Shown: piece by piece, positions 7,758 to 16,554 of the stretch
Position numbering within the stretch: position 1 is the stretch's first letter
Layout of the letters: each line of letters begins with the position of its first letter
From: an uncultured Lachnospira sp.
GTDB lineage: Bacteria; Bacillota; Clostridia; Lachnospirales; Lachnospiraceae
Length of the DNA stretch: 64,000 nt
NCBI GenBank assembly: GCA_910589305.1
Contig: CAJUTV010000002.1
Location: 62,001-126,000, forward strand
Reading direction: 5' to 3'
Made by a program: the position numbers and the translations under genes
The notes under the pieces: generated by a model
Seen by the model: the letters and a program-made list of their open reading frames with translations, nothing else
Databases searched by the model: none
What the model was told of the DNA's origin: nothing

Positions 7758-9543
7758 AAATTTTTGTATTATAGCGCATATTGACCATGGAAAATCAACG
7801 CTTGCAGACCGTATTATTGAAAAGACAGGCTTGCTTACAGTAAGAGAAATGCAGGAACAAGTCCTTGATAATATGGAGCTTGAAAGGGAACGAGGAATTA
7901 CTATCAAAGCACAGAGTGTGCGTACCGTTTATAAAGCAAAAGATGGGCAGGAATATATTTTTAACTTGATTGATACACCAGGACATGTTGATTTTAATTA
8001 TGAAGTTTCAAGGGCGCTTGCAGCTTGTGACGGAGCTATTTTAGTTGTGGATGCAGCACAGGGAATAGAGGCTCAGACCCTTGCGAATGTTTATCTTGCG
8101 CTTGACCATGATTTAGATGTATTTCCAGTTATCAATAAAATTGACCTTCCAAGTGCGCAGCCACAGCGGGTTATTGATGAAATTGAAGATGTCATAGGAA
8201 TAGAAGCACAAGATGCACCGCAAATCAGTGCCAAAAATGGGATTCATATTGAAGATGTTTTAGAGCAGATTGTAACAAAAATTCCAGCTCCAAAGGGAGA
8301 CCCAAATGCGCCGCTTAAAGCGCTTATATTTGATTCCGTATATGATTCGTATAAGGGGGTTATCGTTTTTGTTCGTATAAAGGAAGGCATTGTAAAGAAA
8401 GGTACATCGATTAAAATGATGGCAACGGGTGCGGTAGCAGAAGTTGTTGAGGTTGGTATTTTTGGAGCAGGACAGTTTATTCCATGTGATGAATTATCAG
8501 CAGGTATGGTAGGTTATATAACGGCAAGTATAAAAAATGTGTCCGACACACGTGTTGGCGATACAGTTACAGATAATAACAGACCATGTGATGAGCCGCT
8601 TCCAGGTTATAAGAAAGTCAATCCAATGGTGTATTGCGGCTTGTATCCAACCGATGGCGCCAAATATCAAGATTTGAGGGAAGCGTTGGAAAAATTGCAG
8701 TTAAATGATGCTTCTTTGCAGTTTGAACCAGAAAATTCTGTAGCGTTGGGTTTTGGATTTCGATGTGGTTTTTTGGGATTGCTTCATTTAGAGATTATTC
8801 AGGAACGATTAGAAAGAGAATATAATTTAGATTTAATTACGACAGCACCAAGTGTTATCTACAAAGTTCATAAGACAAACGGTGAAGTAATTGATTTAAC
8901 CAACCCATCCAATATGCCGAATCCATCTGAAATTTCTTATATGGAGGAACCCGTAGTAAAAGCTGAAATTATGGTGACTACAGAATTTGTAGGTGCTATT
9001 ATGAAACTTTGTCAGGAACGGCGCGGAATATACAATAGCATGGAATATATTGAACAGAGCAGAGCCTTATTAAAATATGATTTACCGCTCAATGAAATTA
9101 TATATGACTTTTTTGACGCGCTCAAATCAAGGTCAAGAGGTTATGCCTCTTTTGACTATGAAATGAAAGGTTATAGCCGTTCTAATTTATGTAAATTGGA
9201 TATTCTTATTAACAAAGAAGAAGTGGATGCACTTTCCTTTATTGTATTTTCAGGCAATGCAGAAGAAAGAGGGCGCAAGATGTGCGAAAAACTCAAGCAA
9301 GAAATACCAAGACAGCTTTTTGAGATACCAATTCAAGCAGCTATCGGAAGCAAAGTAATAGCAAGAGAAACGGTAAAAGCGTTGAGGAAAGATGTTCTTG
9401 CGAAATGTTATGGCGGAGATATTTCCCGTAAAAAGAAACTTCTTGAAAAGCAAAAAGAAGGAAAAAAACGTATGCGTCAGATTGGAAGTGTAGAGATTCC
9501 ACAAAAGGCGTTTATGAGCGTATTAAAGTTGGATGATGAATAA
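7738..9543 (+). CDS. lepA: Elongation factor 4 (LepA), ribosome-associated GTPase
   Basis: Translational GTPase that acts on stalled or mis-translocated ribosomes and in ribosome assembly. G-domain motifs AHIDHGKST, DTPGHVDF and NKIDL are intact, as is the LepA-specific C-terminal domain ending in KKLLEKQKEGKKRMRQIG. Product 601 residues, usual length. GTG 7738 is the likely start because GGAGGA (7725-7730) sits 7 nt before it and the product then begins MNQENIRNFCIIAHID; the in-frame ATG at 7723 overlaps the ribosome site. It overlaps the amidase gene by 20 nt and is followed 11 nt later by hemW, the standard order in Firmicutes. Confidence 0.97.
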   Translation: MNQENIRNFCIIAHIDHGKSTLADRIIEKTGLLTVREMQEQVLDNMELERERGITIKAQSVRTVYKAKDGQEYIFNLIDTPGHVDFNYEVSRALAACDGAILVVDAAQGIEAQTLANVYLALDHDLDVFPVINKIDLPSAQPQRVIDEIEDVIGIEAQDAPQISAKNGIHIEDVLEQIVTKIPAPKGDPNAPLKALIFDSVYDSYKGVIVFVRIKEGIVKKGTSIKMMATGAVAEVVEVGIFGAGQFIPCDELSAGMVGYITASIKNVSDTRVGDTVTDNNRPCDEPLPGYKKVNPMVYCGLYPTDGAKYQDLREALEKLQLNDASLQFEPENSVALGFGFRCGFLGLLHLEIIQERLEREYNLDLITTAPSVIYKVHKTNGEVIDLTNPSNMPNPSEISYMEEPVVKAEIMVTTEFVGAIMKLCQERRGIYNSMEYIEQSRALLKYDLPLNEIIYDFFDALKSRSRGYASFDYEMKGYSRSNLCKLDILINKEEVDALSFIVFSGNAEERGRKMCEKLKQEIPRQLFEIPIQAAIGSKVIARETVKALRKDVLAKCYGGDISRKKKLLEKQKEGKKRMRQIGSVEIPQKAFMSVLKLDDE

Positions 9544-9554
9544 TTGGTAAATTT

Positions 9555-10721
9555 ATGTCAAATGATAATAAAGTTTTAGAAAATAGGGGCGTGTATATAC
9601 ATGTCCCCTTTTGTGTAAAAAAATGTGCGTATTGTGATTTTTTGTCGTTTCCGGCAAATCAAACGGTTTATAAGCAATATGTTGAAGCATTGATTCGGGA
9701 AATACAATTTTTTGATAGAAAAATGGATACCATATCGAGCATTTTTATTGGAGGCGGTACTCCTTCAGTATTAGAGGAGACTCTTATTTTTAATATAATG
9801 GAGGCTCTTTATCATCAGTTTTTGATAAGAAAGGATGCAGAGATTACTATTGAATGTAATCCAGGAACCATTGATAAAAATAAAGTTCGTGTATATAAAG
9901 AGGCGAATATTAACAGGATAAGTTTTGGGCTTCAGTCGGCATCGGATGAGCTGCTTGCAAGAATTGGAAGGATTCATACATATAACGATTTTTTGTCCAG
10001 TTATAATTGTGCAAGAGAAGCAGGTTTTTGCAATATTAATATTGATATGATGTCCGCTCTGCCAGGACAAACATTGGATATGTATATACAAGATATACAA
10101 AAAATTATAAAATTAAAGCCTGAGCATATATCTGCTTACAGTTTGATTCTTGAGGAAAATACGCCTTTATATAAAAATATTGCTGCATATCCTAGTTTGC
10201 CTGATGAAGAGACTGAGCGTTTAATGTATTATGATACCAAAAAAATATTGCTTGAAAATCAGTATAACCGATATGAAATATCTAATTATGCCAAAGAAGG
10301 ATATGCGTGCAGACATAATAAACTGTACTGGGAACGCGGCGACTATATTGGATTTGGATTAGGGGCAGCTTCTTTGATAGAGGGCGTTCGATATAAAAAT
10401 ACAGAAAATATGGAAGAATATATTAAAAAAGCGGGAAAAGAATCAGTTGTATGCAGCCAGGAACAATTGACAAAAAAAGACTGTATGTCGGAGTTTATGT
10501 TTTTGGGACTGCGTGAGAGCAGAGGTATTTGTGCCAATGATTTTAAGACGCAGTTTGGTGTGTCAATCCATGAAATATTTGGCAGGGTACTTCAAAAACA
10601 TATCGACCAAAAATTGATGGTTTCATATTCCGTAGATGGAGGCAGTCAAATTTGGTATGCGCTTACAGATTATGGCGTTGATGTAAGCAATTATGTCTTT
10701 TCGGAATATTTGCTTGAATAA
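9555..10721 (+). CDS. hemW: Radical SAM heme chaperone HemW
   Basis: Radical SAM protein of 388 residues with the HemW-type cluster motif CVKKCAYCDF near residue 20, followed by GGGTPS and the SAM-binding ECNPGT strand. HemW proteins, once annotated as oxygen-independent coproporphyrinogen III oxidases, deliver heme to target proteins. Normal length, C-terminal HemN_C-like domain present. It follows lepA closely and is probably in the same operon. In many Firmicutes hrcA-grpE-dnaK-dnaJ comes next; here the transcript ends at a terminator and a reverse-strand gene follows. Confidence 0.93.
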   Translation: MSNDNKVLENRGVYIHVPFCVKKCAYCDFLSFPANQTVYKQYVEALIREIQFFDRKMDTISSIFIGGGTPSVLEETLIFNIMEALYHQFLIRKDAEITIECNPGTIDKNKVRVYKEANINRISFGLQSASDELLARIGRIHTYNDFLSSYNCAREAGFCNINIDMMSALPGQTLDMYIQDIQKIIKLKPEHISAYSLILEENTPLYKNIAAYPSLPDEETERLMYYDTKKILLENQYNRYEISNYAKEGYACRHNKLYWERGDYIGFGLGAASLIEGVRYKNTENMEEYIKKAGKESVVCSQEQLTKKDCMSEFMFLGLRESRGICANDFKTQFGVSIHEIFGRVLQKHIDQKLMVSYSVDGGSQIWYALTDYGVDVSNYVFSEYLLE

Positions 10722-10726
10722 GAGCC

Positions 10727-10771
10727 TGTCGCATTAAGGAAATATATTTTGTTTTTATGTGACAATCTTTT
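10727..10771 (+). terminator. Terminator after hemW
   Basis: TGTCGCAT / ATGTGACA stem (one G-T pair) with a long AT loop, followed by TCTTTTT. Ends the lepA-hemW transcript. Confidence 0.7.
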
Positions 10772-10804
10772 TGCAGGCAGAAAATGGTGAATCTTAGGCA
10801 GCAG

Positions 10805-11641
10805 CTAAGGGGATTGTTTATAAACATGGATTAGCTGATTACAAAAGGCTTTTGGTGTTTCTCCCATAAAAGACTTAAATTCACGCTGGAAATGTGCTTG
10901 GTCGGAATAGTCAATATTTAAAATAAATTCAGAATTTTGGCGGTTTGGATTGCTGATGATTTCTTTTAAAACTTTTTGAAAGCGAATATATTTGCATAAA
11001 GTTTTTGGACCATACCCTAAATAATTATGAAACATTCGATTAATATGGCGGACAGAGTATGTTGTTTTAGCAGAGATATCTTGTAATGAAAGAACTTCAT
11101 TTCCAGTAAAAATCATATTAACCATTGTTTGAAAAGATGCAGGAAAAGGACAGCATGTTGTATATTGGTCGATATAATTTAATAGCAGTTCAATATGTTT
11201 ATCAAAAGAAGTTGTATTTATAAATGTTGATAAAAGTTTATATTCAGGACTTTGTACTTTAAGTTTTAGATTAATTTGTTGGTCTCGTAAAAGGGAAGGG
11301 CGTAGATAATCTGCATTGATGTTTAAAGCGTTTAAATAAAGGGGATTGGCATCAAAAACAATAACAAAATAATTGCTATAAGCAGATATATCAATCCATA
11401 TAGGGTGACTTTGACTTCCAATACACAAAAAATTGAAATCTTGTATTGAATTATAGCATAGAATCCATATACAGTTGGCAGAAGGCATAATTCGGATATT
11501 TTTAAGCGTTTTGCAGTATGTTGACGGATAGTGGGATACATCATAAATAGTCATATTGCATGGAGTGTTAAATGTTTTGTAGGGATAATTGCAAAAATAA
11601 AGATGAAGCTGTGGTTGTATAAAAATAAAAGAATAGTCCAT
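10805..11641 (-). CDS. AraC/XylS-family transcriptional regulator
   Basis: Protein of 278 residues. The C-terminal third is a double helix-turn-helix of the AraC type, including YSVRHINRMFHNYLGYGPK and the second-helix stretch DYSDQAHFQREFKSFMGETPK. The N-terminal ~170 residues are a divergent ligand or sensor domain I cannot name; it resembles the DUF6597-type cupin seen in similar regulators only loosely. The gene stands alone on the minus strand, divergent from the ammonium-channel gene 446 bp away, so it could control that gene, itself or a distant target. The ligand cannot be inferred. Confidence 0.85.
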   Translation of the reverse strand: MDYSFIFIQPQLHLYFCNYPYKTFNTPCNMTIYDVSHYPSTYCKTLKNIRIMPSANCIWILCYNSIQDFNFLCIGSQSHPIWIDISAYSNYFVIVFDANPLYLNALNINADYLRPSLLRDQQINLKLKVQSPEYKLLSTFINTTSFDKHIELLLNYIDQYTTCCPFPASFQTMVNMIFTGNEVLSLQDISAKTTYSVRHINRMFHNYLGYGPKTLCKYIRFQKVLKEIISNPNRQNSEFILNIDYSDQAHFQREFKSFMGETPKAFCNQLIHVYKQSP

Positions 11642-12087
11642 TGTTAGTTAGCCTCCAAGTGCGTTCGTATGAAAATAAGCGGTTTTATAGATTGAATAAA
11701 ATTTTATGGGCAAAATTAAAAATTGCTAGTAAAATTGTAAAAAAATATAAAATATGTCCGATTTTTTCAATAATTATAAAAAGTCTGGTGTATAATGTCA
11801 ACATAAATTAAATTATTTTAAGCACAAAGACGTGCAACCATAGTGAGTGGTTGCATGTCTTTTTTTATGCACATATCCATGCAGGGAAATAAGCCATTAT
11901 GACGGCGTACGAGTCGTGTGGCAAGTAGGAGAAGAACTCTTTTTATTTGATTGAGATGTGATCTGATGCACTTGTGATGATATGGGTGGTTTAGCAAGCA
12001 AAGAAAATCATTTGTACTTAATTGTGTGAAAAAAATTTAATTTATAAAAAGAAAATGGAGAAGAAAATATAAAGGAGGAAAAGAAGT
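11642..12087 (+). promoter_or_regulatory. Intergenic leader of amt with internal terminator hairpin
   Basis: This 446-bp divergent region holds a -10-like TATAAT (11791-11796), then a strong intrinsic terminator-type hairpin, GACGTGCAACCA / TGGTTGCATGTC (11829-11859), followed by TTTTTTTT. About 220 bp remain between that terminator and the ammonium-channel start, with AGGAGG-like 12071-12077 as its ribosome site. The layout is that of an attenuated leader: transcription from 11791 would stop at 11866 unless read through. I could not match a known riboswitch or a clean pair of ANTAR hexaloops. Confidence 0.55.
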
Positions 12088-13839
12088 ATGGATTTAAAAA
12101 TGATTTTAGAACAAGTGGATGCTCAATTGTTTGCGGTATGGTTTCTTATTGGCGCAGCGTTGGTGTTTTGGATGCAGGCAGGATTTGCAATGGTGGAAGC
12201 AGGTTTTACCAGAGCTAAAAATTCGGGCAATATTATTATGAAAAATCTGATGGATTTTTGTATTGGTACAGTAACGTTTATTCTAATTGGGTTTAGTTTA
12301 TTGCTAGGAGAGGATTTGCTAGGATTTATAGGAAAACCAGGTTTTGATATTTTTACTACATATGAAAATTTTAATTGGTCATCTTTTGTATTTAATTTAG
12401 TATTTTGTGCTACCACAGCTACCATTGTTTCTGGTGCGATGGCTGAACGGACAAAATTTTTATCCTATTGTGTGTATTCCGCAGTTATATCAGCACTTAT
12501 TTATCCAATTGAAGCACATTGGATTTGGGGCGGCGGCTGGTTAGCACAGATTGGCTTTCATGATTTTGCAGGTTCTTGTGCAATTCATACGGTTGGGGGT
12601 GTCTCCGCCTTGATTGGCGCTAAAATTTTAGGACCTAGAATTGGCAAATTTAACAAAGATAAAGATGGCAAGATTACAAAGGTGAATGCTTTTCCAGGTC
12701 ACAATCTTCCAATTGGTGCGTTGGGGGTATTTATTTTATGGTTTGGCTGGTATGGGTTTAACGGTGCGGCATGTACAAGTGTAGGCCAGCTTGCATCGGT
12801 GTTTCTTACAACAACGATAGCGCCGGCGTTGGCAACTGTAACGTGTATGATATTTACATGGATTAAGTATGGTAAGCCCGATGTTTCTATGTGTTTAAAT
12901 GCATCGCTTGCAGGTCTTGTCGCTATCACAGCTCCTTGTGATGTGACCGATGCAGCAGGCGCCATTGTAATTGGTATTGTGGCAGGATTGTTGGTTGTGT
13001 TTGGCGTATGGCTTCTTGATTATAAACTGCATATTGATGACCCTGTTGGTGCAGTGGCAGTTCATTGCTTAAATGGTATATGGGGAACCATTGCTGTGGG
13101 ATTGTTTGCAACAAATACAGTACCTGGTTACAGCATTGCTGATGCTGATGGTGTTTTGATGAAAGGGTTGTTTTATGGAGGAGGATTAAAGCTTTTAGGG
13201 CTTCAGATAGCAGGGCTTGCATGTGTTATAGCTTGGACAGCAGTGTGTATTACCATTGTATTTTTGATAATTAAGGCAACAATTGGACTTCGAGCTACAA
13301 AAGAGGAAGAAATTATTGGTCTTGATGCAACAGAACATGGTTTAGCCAGCGCTTATGCAGGATTTGAGATTTCAACAAGCGAGCTTTCTTATGATGCTTA
13401 TGAATATGAAGAAATTGGTTCAGAAAAAATGGATTCGGCAGTGCCAGCCGTTGTAAAACAGTCAGATATTCCTGATGACAAAAAGATTACAAAGGTTGAA
13501 ATTCTTATGAAACAGGAACGATTTGAGCGCTTAAAGAAAGCAATGAATGAGATTGGCGTTACTGGTATGACAGTGACACAGGTACTTGGCTGCGGTACAC
13601 AAAAAGGAGCGCCAGAATACTATCGTGGTGTGCCTATTGAAATGCAGCTTCTTCCTAAGATTTCAGTAGAAATGGTAATTTCCAAAGTTCCTACAATGGA
13701 AGTTATTGATGCGGCAAGAAAGGCACTTTATACAGGACATATTGGTGATGGAAAGATTTTTGTATATGATGTTGAAAATGTTGTGAAGGTGCGTACAGGA
13801 GAGGCAGGATATGACGCATTGCAGGGAAGCGATGATTAA
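12088..13839 (+). CDS. amt: Ammonium channel fused to a C-terminal P-II signalling domain
   Basis: Residues 1 to about 410 form an Amt/AmtB channel with eleven membrane segments, HDFAGSCAIHTVGG (signature plus first pore histidine) and VHCLNGIWGT (second pore histidine). After a linker of some 55 acidic residues, residues ~470-583 form a complete P-II protein: KVEILMKQERFERLKKAM, ITGMTVTQVLGCG-type strand, T-loop with the tyrosine pair EYYRGVP, and the TGHIGDGKIFV loop that binds ATP/2-oxoglutarate. P-II proteins normally are separate (GlnK/GlnB) and plug the channel; the fusion makes control intramolecular. Start ATG 12088 follows AAAGGAGG. Confidence 0.95.
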   Translation: MDLKMILEQVDAQLFAVWFLIGAALVFWMQAGFAMVEAGFTRAKNSGNIIMKNLMDFCIGTVTFILIGFSLLLGEDLLGFIGKPGFDIFTTYENFNWSSFVFNLVFCATTATIVSGAMAERTKFLSYCVYSAVISALIYPIEAHWIWGGGWLAQIGFHDFAGSCAIHTVGGVSALIGAKILGPRIGKFNKDKDGKITKVNAFPGHNLPIGALGVFILWFGWYGFNGAACTSVGQLASVFLTTTIAPALATVTCMIFTWIKYGKPDVSMCLNASLAGLVAITAPCDVTDAAGAIVIGIVAGLLVVFGVWLLDYKLHIDDPVGAVAVHCLNGIWGTIAVGLFATNTVPGYSIADADGVLMKGLFYGGGLKLLGLQIAGLACVIAWTAVCITIVFLIIKATIGLRATKEEEIIGLDATEHGLASAYAGFEISTSELSYDAYEYEEIGSEKMDSAVPAVVKQSDIPDDKKITKVEILMKQERFERLKKAMNEIGVTGMTVTQVLGCGTQKGAPEYYRGVPIEMQLLPKISVEMVISKVPTMEVIDAARKALYTGHIGDGKIFVYDVENVVKVRTGEAGYDALQGSDD

Positions 13840-14074
13840 GATATAGAAATGAGAATGAATATAAGAAAATGAGTATATGAGAATGGAAATGAATATAAGA
13901 TTATGATATAAGAGATTTTGTTATAATAAATAATTACGTGAAAATTTTATATAGAGTATGAAAATACAGCACTGTCTTTTGGATTGATTGGATAGTGCTG
14001 TATTTTGGTTTATTAAGAAACAAATTTTCAATATTAATATTTATAAAATTAGTTTTTTGATTTGTGATTTTTTA
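13840..14074 (+). terminator. Terminator after amt (hairpin at 13961-14006)
   Basis: AAAATACAGCACTGTC / GATAGTGCTGTATTTT (13961-14006) is a long, nearly perfect stem with A tract before and T tract after, able to stop transcription in both directions. The stretch between the amt stop and this hairpin holds only an imperfect AT-rich tandem of GAATG-AATATAAG units with no coding potential. Confidence 0.85.
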
Positions 14075-14346
14075 TTGACGAATAAATGTACATTAATTAC
14101 AATGAAATTATACATTAGAAAGGAGATTTAATATATCTTTGTAAGAACTTTTTTGAAATCATTTGCAAAAAGTGATAAATTTATATTGGTATAATATCTG
14201 ACATAAATAAGAAATGATTTTTGTTAAAAAGAAATATAGAATGTAAAAAAACAATATAATTTATGTTTTGCAAGTATTTTGTATGAATTTAAATATGTAA
14301 GTAAATATAGTATGACATAAAAGATAAAGTAAGGAGAAAATAACAA
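14075..14346 (+). promoter_or_regulatory. Promoter region of rmuC, with an orphan ribosome site
   Basis: TTGACG (14075-14080), a 17-bp spacer and TACAAT (14098-14103) form a good sigma-A promoter. AAAGGAG follows at 14119-14125 but the frames behind it stop at once, so no peptide is made there. A second -10-like TATAAT with a TG extension (14190-14195) lies closer to rmuC. The rest is AT-rich with no further feature seen. Confidence 0.6.
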
Positions 14347-15741
14347 ATGGAATTATCACAAATTTTAGGTATTGCAACAATTGTTTTGCTTTTAGTAATT
14401 ATTACATTGCAGATTATAGGACATAAAAAGTCCGATATTGGTGAAATAATAGCCTTATTGAAACGCACTGCACAAGAACAGCGTGACAGTGTACAAAAAC
14501 AAATTGCAAGTGGTGCAACAGAACAGTTCGAGCGTTTTGGAGTTATCCAGAAAAGTATTCAGGATACATTGTCAGTAAACCGTGAGGAAGTCAATCGGCA
14601 ACTTGCTGAGTTTCAGCGGCAAATGGAGATGCAATTGACAACGATTCAAAAAGCTAGTATGGAAAGCAATGAGCAGATTGGAAGAACTGTAATGACTGCT
14701 CTGCAAAAAAGTCGTGAAGAACAAAACAATCAACTTCATGTATTTGGAGAACAGGTCGATGGTCGTCTTTCTTCTATTCAACGTGCTAATGCTGACAATA
14801 TTGAAAAGATTAATGTTACACTTGAAAGCAAAATGAAAGCATTACAGGAAAGTAATGAAAAGAGGCTTGAACAGATACAAGGTGTAGTGGATGAAAAATT
14901 ACAAAAAACACTTGAAACTCGTCTTGCTCAATCCTTTGAATTAGTTAGTAAACAGCTTGAAAGCGTAGGTCAAGGACTGGGTGAGATGAAAGCTCTTGCA
15001 GCCGATGCGAAATCGTTAAAAAACGCACTTATGAATGTAAAGGAACGTGGTACATATGGAGAAGTCCGCCTTGAGAAGCTGCTTTCTGATATTCTTGCGC
15101 CAAGTCAATATGAAATGAATGTAGAGATTGCAGATGGTAAACGTGTGGAGTTTGCTATAAAACTTCCTGGTAATGGAGATGTACCGCTATTTTTGCCAAT
15201 TGATAGCAAGTTTCCAATTGAAGATTATAACCGATTGCTTGATGCTCAAGACAAACAGGCAATTGAAGATGCAAGGCGTTCACTTACAGCAAAAATACGT
15301 GCTTTTGCAAAAGATATTCATGATAAATATATAGTGCCACCAAAGACAACAGACTTTGCGTTGATGTTTCTGCCTACAGAAGGACTATATGCAGAAGTGG
15401 TTCAAAATGTGGCTTTGTTTGAGGAATTACGTGATAAGTATAGGATTACAGCAGTTGGTGCAACTACGCTATCAGCATTTCTTGCATCCTTGCAAATGGG
15501 CTTTAAGACGCTTGCAATTGAGCAGCGGTCACAGGAAGTGTGGGATACTCTCCGAGCTGTAAAGTTGGAGTTTATTAAGTTTGGAGATTTGCTTGACAAA
15601 GCTCAAAAACAAATTCAGACTGCTGATAAAACACTTGCTGAAATTGTTGGTAGGCGTACAAGGGCAATTAATCGTACATTGCGTGGGGTAGAGGAGTTAA
15701 CAGAAGGAAGTGTATCTTTGGAAAAAATAGTAGATGAGTAA
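14347..15741 (+). CDS. rmuC: DNA recombination protein RmuC family
   Basis: Protein of 464 residues: one N-terminal membrane anchor (about residues 5-24), a long coiled coil to about residue 220 rich in Q and E, then the RmuC domain with KERGTYGEVRLEKLL, PIDSKFPIEDYNRLL and PPKTTDFALMFLPTEGLYAEV, which resembles restriction-endonuclease-fold nucleases. RmuC limits DNA inversion between short repeats in E. coli; its biochemical role is uncertain. Start ATG 14347 follows AAGGAG. It is a single-gene unit with its own promoter. Confidence 0.92.
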   Translation: MELSQILGIATIVLLLVIITLQIIGHKKSDIGEIIALLKRTAQEQRDSVQKQIASGATEQFERFGVIQKSIQDTLSVNREEVNRQLAEFQRQMEMQLTTIQKASMESNEQIGRTVMTALQKSREEQNNQLHVFGEQVDGRLSSIQRANADNIEKINVTLESKMKALQESNEKRLEQIQGVVDEKLQKTLETRLAQSFELVSKQLESVGQGLGEMKALAADAKSLKNALMNVKERGTYGEVRLEKLLSDILAPSQYEMNVEIADGKRVEFAIKLPGNGDVPLFLPIDSKFPIEDYNRLLDAQDKQAIEDARRSLTAKIRAFAKDIHDKYIVPPKTTDFALMFLPTEGLYAEVVQNVALFEELRDKYRITAVGATTLSAFLASLQMGFKTLAIEQRSQEVWDTLRAVKLEFIKFGDLLDKAQKQIQTADKTLAEIVGRRTRAINRTLRGVEELTEGSVSLEKIVDE

Positions 15742-15786
15742 ATATGAAATGAAAACATATTTTATGATATTTATAACAGTAGTAAA

Positions 15787-15902
15787 GTCAAAGCAAATAT
15801 TTGCCATTCGCCGCACTATTTACTTAAACTACCTAGCTGTTATCACAACACAAGTTACCCAACTTATTCTTTTGGAGCATTGAAGTGAGAGATTTCATTG
15901 TT
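15787..15902 (-). repeat. Dispersed structured repeat, copy 1 (antisense to flanking genes)
   Basis: Read on the minus strand this stretch contains the family core CACTTCAATGC, then ATAAGTTGGGT...ACTTG, GTTGTGATAACAGCTAGGT and the 3' hairpin ending ATATTTGCTTTGAC. It matches the copies at 31041, 32701 and 60021 in order and spacing. It lies directly in front of the gene at 15935, in the opposite orientation. Confidence 0.75.
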
Positions 15903-15934
15903 CTTAAAAAACAGTCACAGCATGGAGATTTCAT

Positions 15935-16549
15935 ATGGATTTTACAACACAATATAAAGATATAATATATAATAAAATGTCCGTATTAAGCAAGTGGGAT
16001 AAACGAAAAGTTGCTATGTTTGGATTAGAGCGTCAATACAAGTCCTATTGTCAATTTGCCGATAAGAAAATCTGGAACAGAAAAGAAGAGTATCGGATAT
16101 TGCTTAATAAATGTTGGGATGTCATATTGAACGAACAATTGCTTGATGAATCAGTCTGGGAGTACCATGAAACATTTAAATCCGAAAATGAAGTGATACA
16201 AAAAACAATATCTTATGAAGAAAAATGTAATGAATATAATTTAAACTATGCCAATATTTTTGCAGGACAAGTTGAGGAAATGTTGAATTGTCTGATTGAT
16301 GACGACGATAACGAAGAGGCTTTCTTACTGCTTTATATTGATTGTTTTATTATAGATTATTTGTGTGATGTGTATGAAAAGGAGCAAAATTTAATTTATA
16401 CAACAGAGCAAAGAGAGGAATTATATCAGTCGGATTTGGTTAAAATGGAGATAAAAAGTCAATTTGATGATATAGATAATGTATCTTGTGTCGTTGACTA
16501 TTCATCAGTTTTTGAAAGGATAGCACAAAGTTCTGGCTCATTAGGGTAA
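15935..16549 (+). CDS. Unknown protein, distant resemblance to DUF416 (YjaG)
   Basis: Acidic soluble protein of 204 residues with no signal peptide or membrane segment. The opening LSKWDKRKVAMFGLERQYKS, followed by a YRILLNKCWDVIL stretch, resembles the start of DUF416/YjaG proteins in pattern, and a helical region ending in a DDDDNEEAF run follows. I infer at most a distant kinship; function is unknown. Start ATG 15935 follows ATGGAG within the leader motif shared with five other genes. It converges with the next gene with only 5 nt between stops. Small acidic orphan genes like this are often immunity proteins, but no toxin is seen here. Confidence 0.6.
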   Translation: MDFTTQYKDIIYNKMSVLSKWDKRKVAMFGLERQYKSYCQFADKKIWNRKEEYRILLNKCWDVILNEQLLDESVWEYHETFKSENEVIQKTISYEEKCNEYNLNYANIFAGQVEEMLNCLIDDDDNEEAFLLLYIDCFIIDYLCDVYEKEQNLIYTTEQREELYQSDLVKMEIKSQFDDIDNVSCVVDYSSVFERIAQSSGSLG

Positions 16550-16554
16550 CGAGC

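Noticed and set aside
11867..12060. Possible glutamine riboswitch or ANTAR hairpin pair upstream of amt
   Set aside because: GGCAAGTAGGAG recalls part of the glnA RNA consensus, but the surrounding stems and the CGTTCA block are absent, and the terminator loop does not give a clean hexaloop with A1/G4.
13840..13915. Tandem GAATG-AATATAAG units after amt as a minisatellite
   Set aside because: Units are imperfect and short; simple AT-rich drift explains them.
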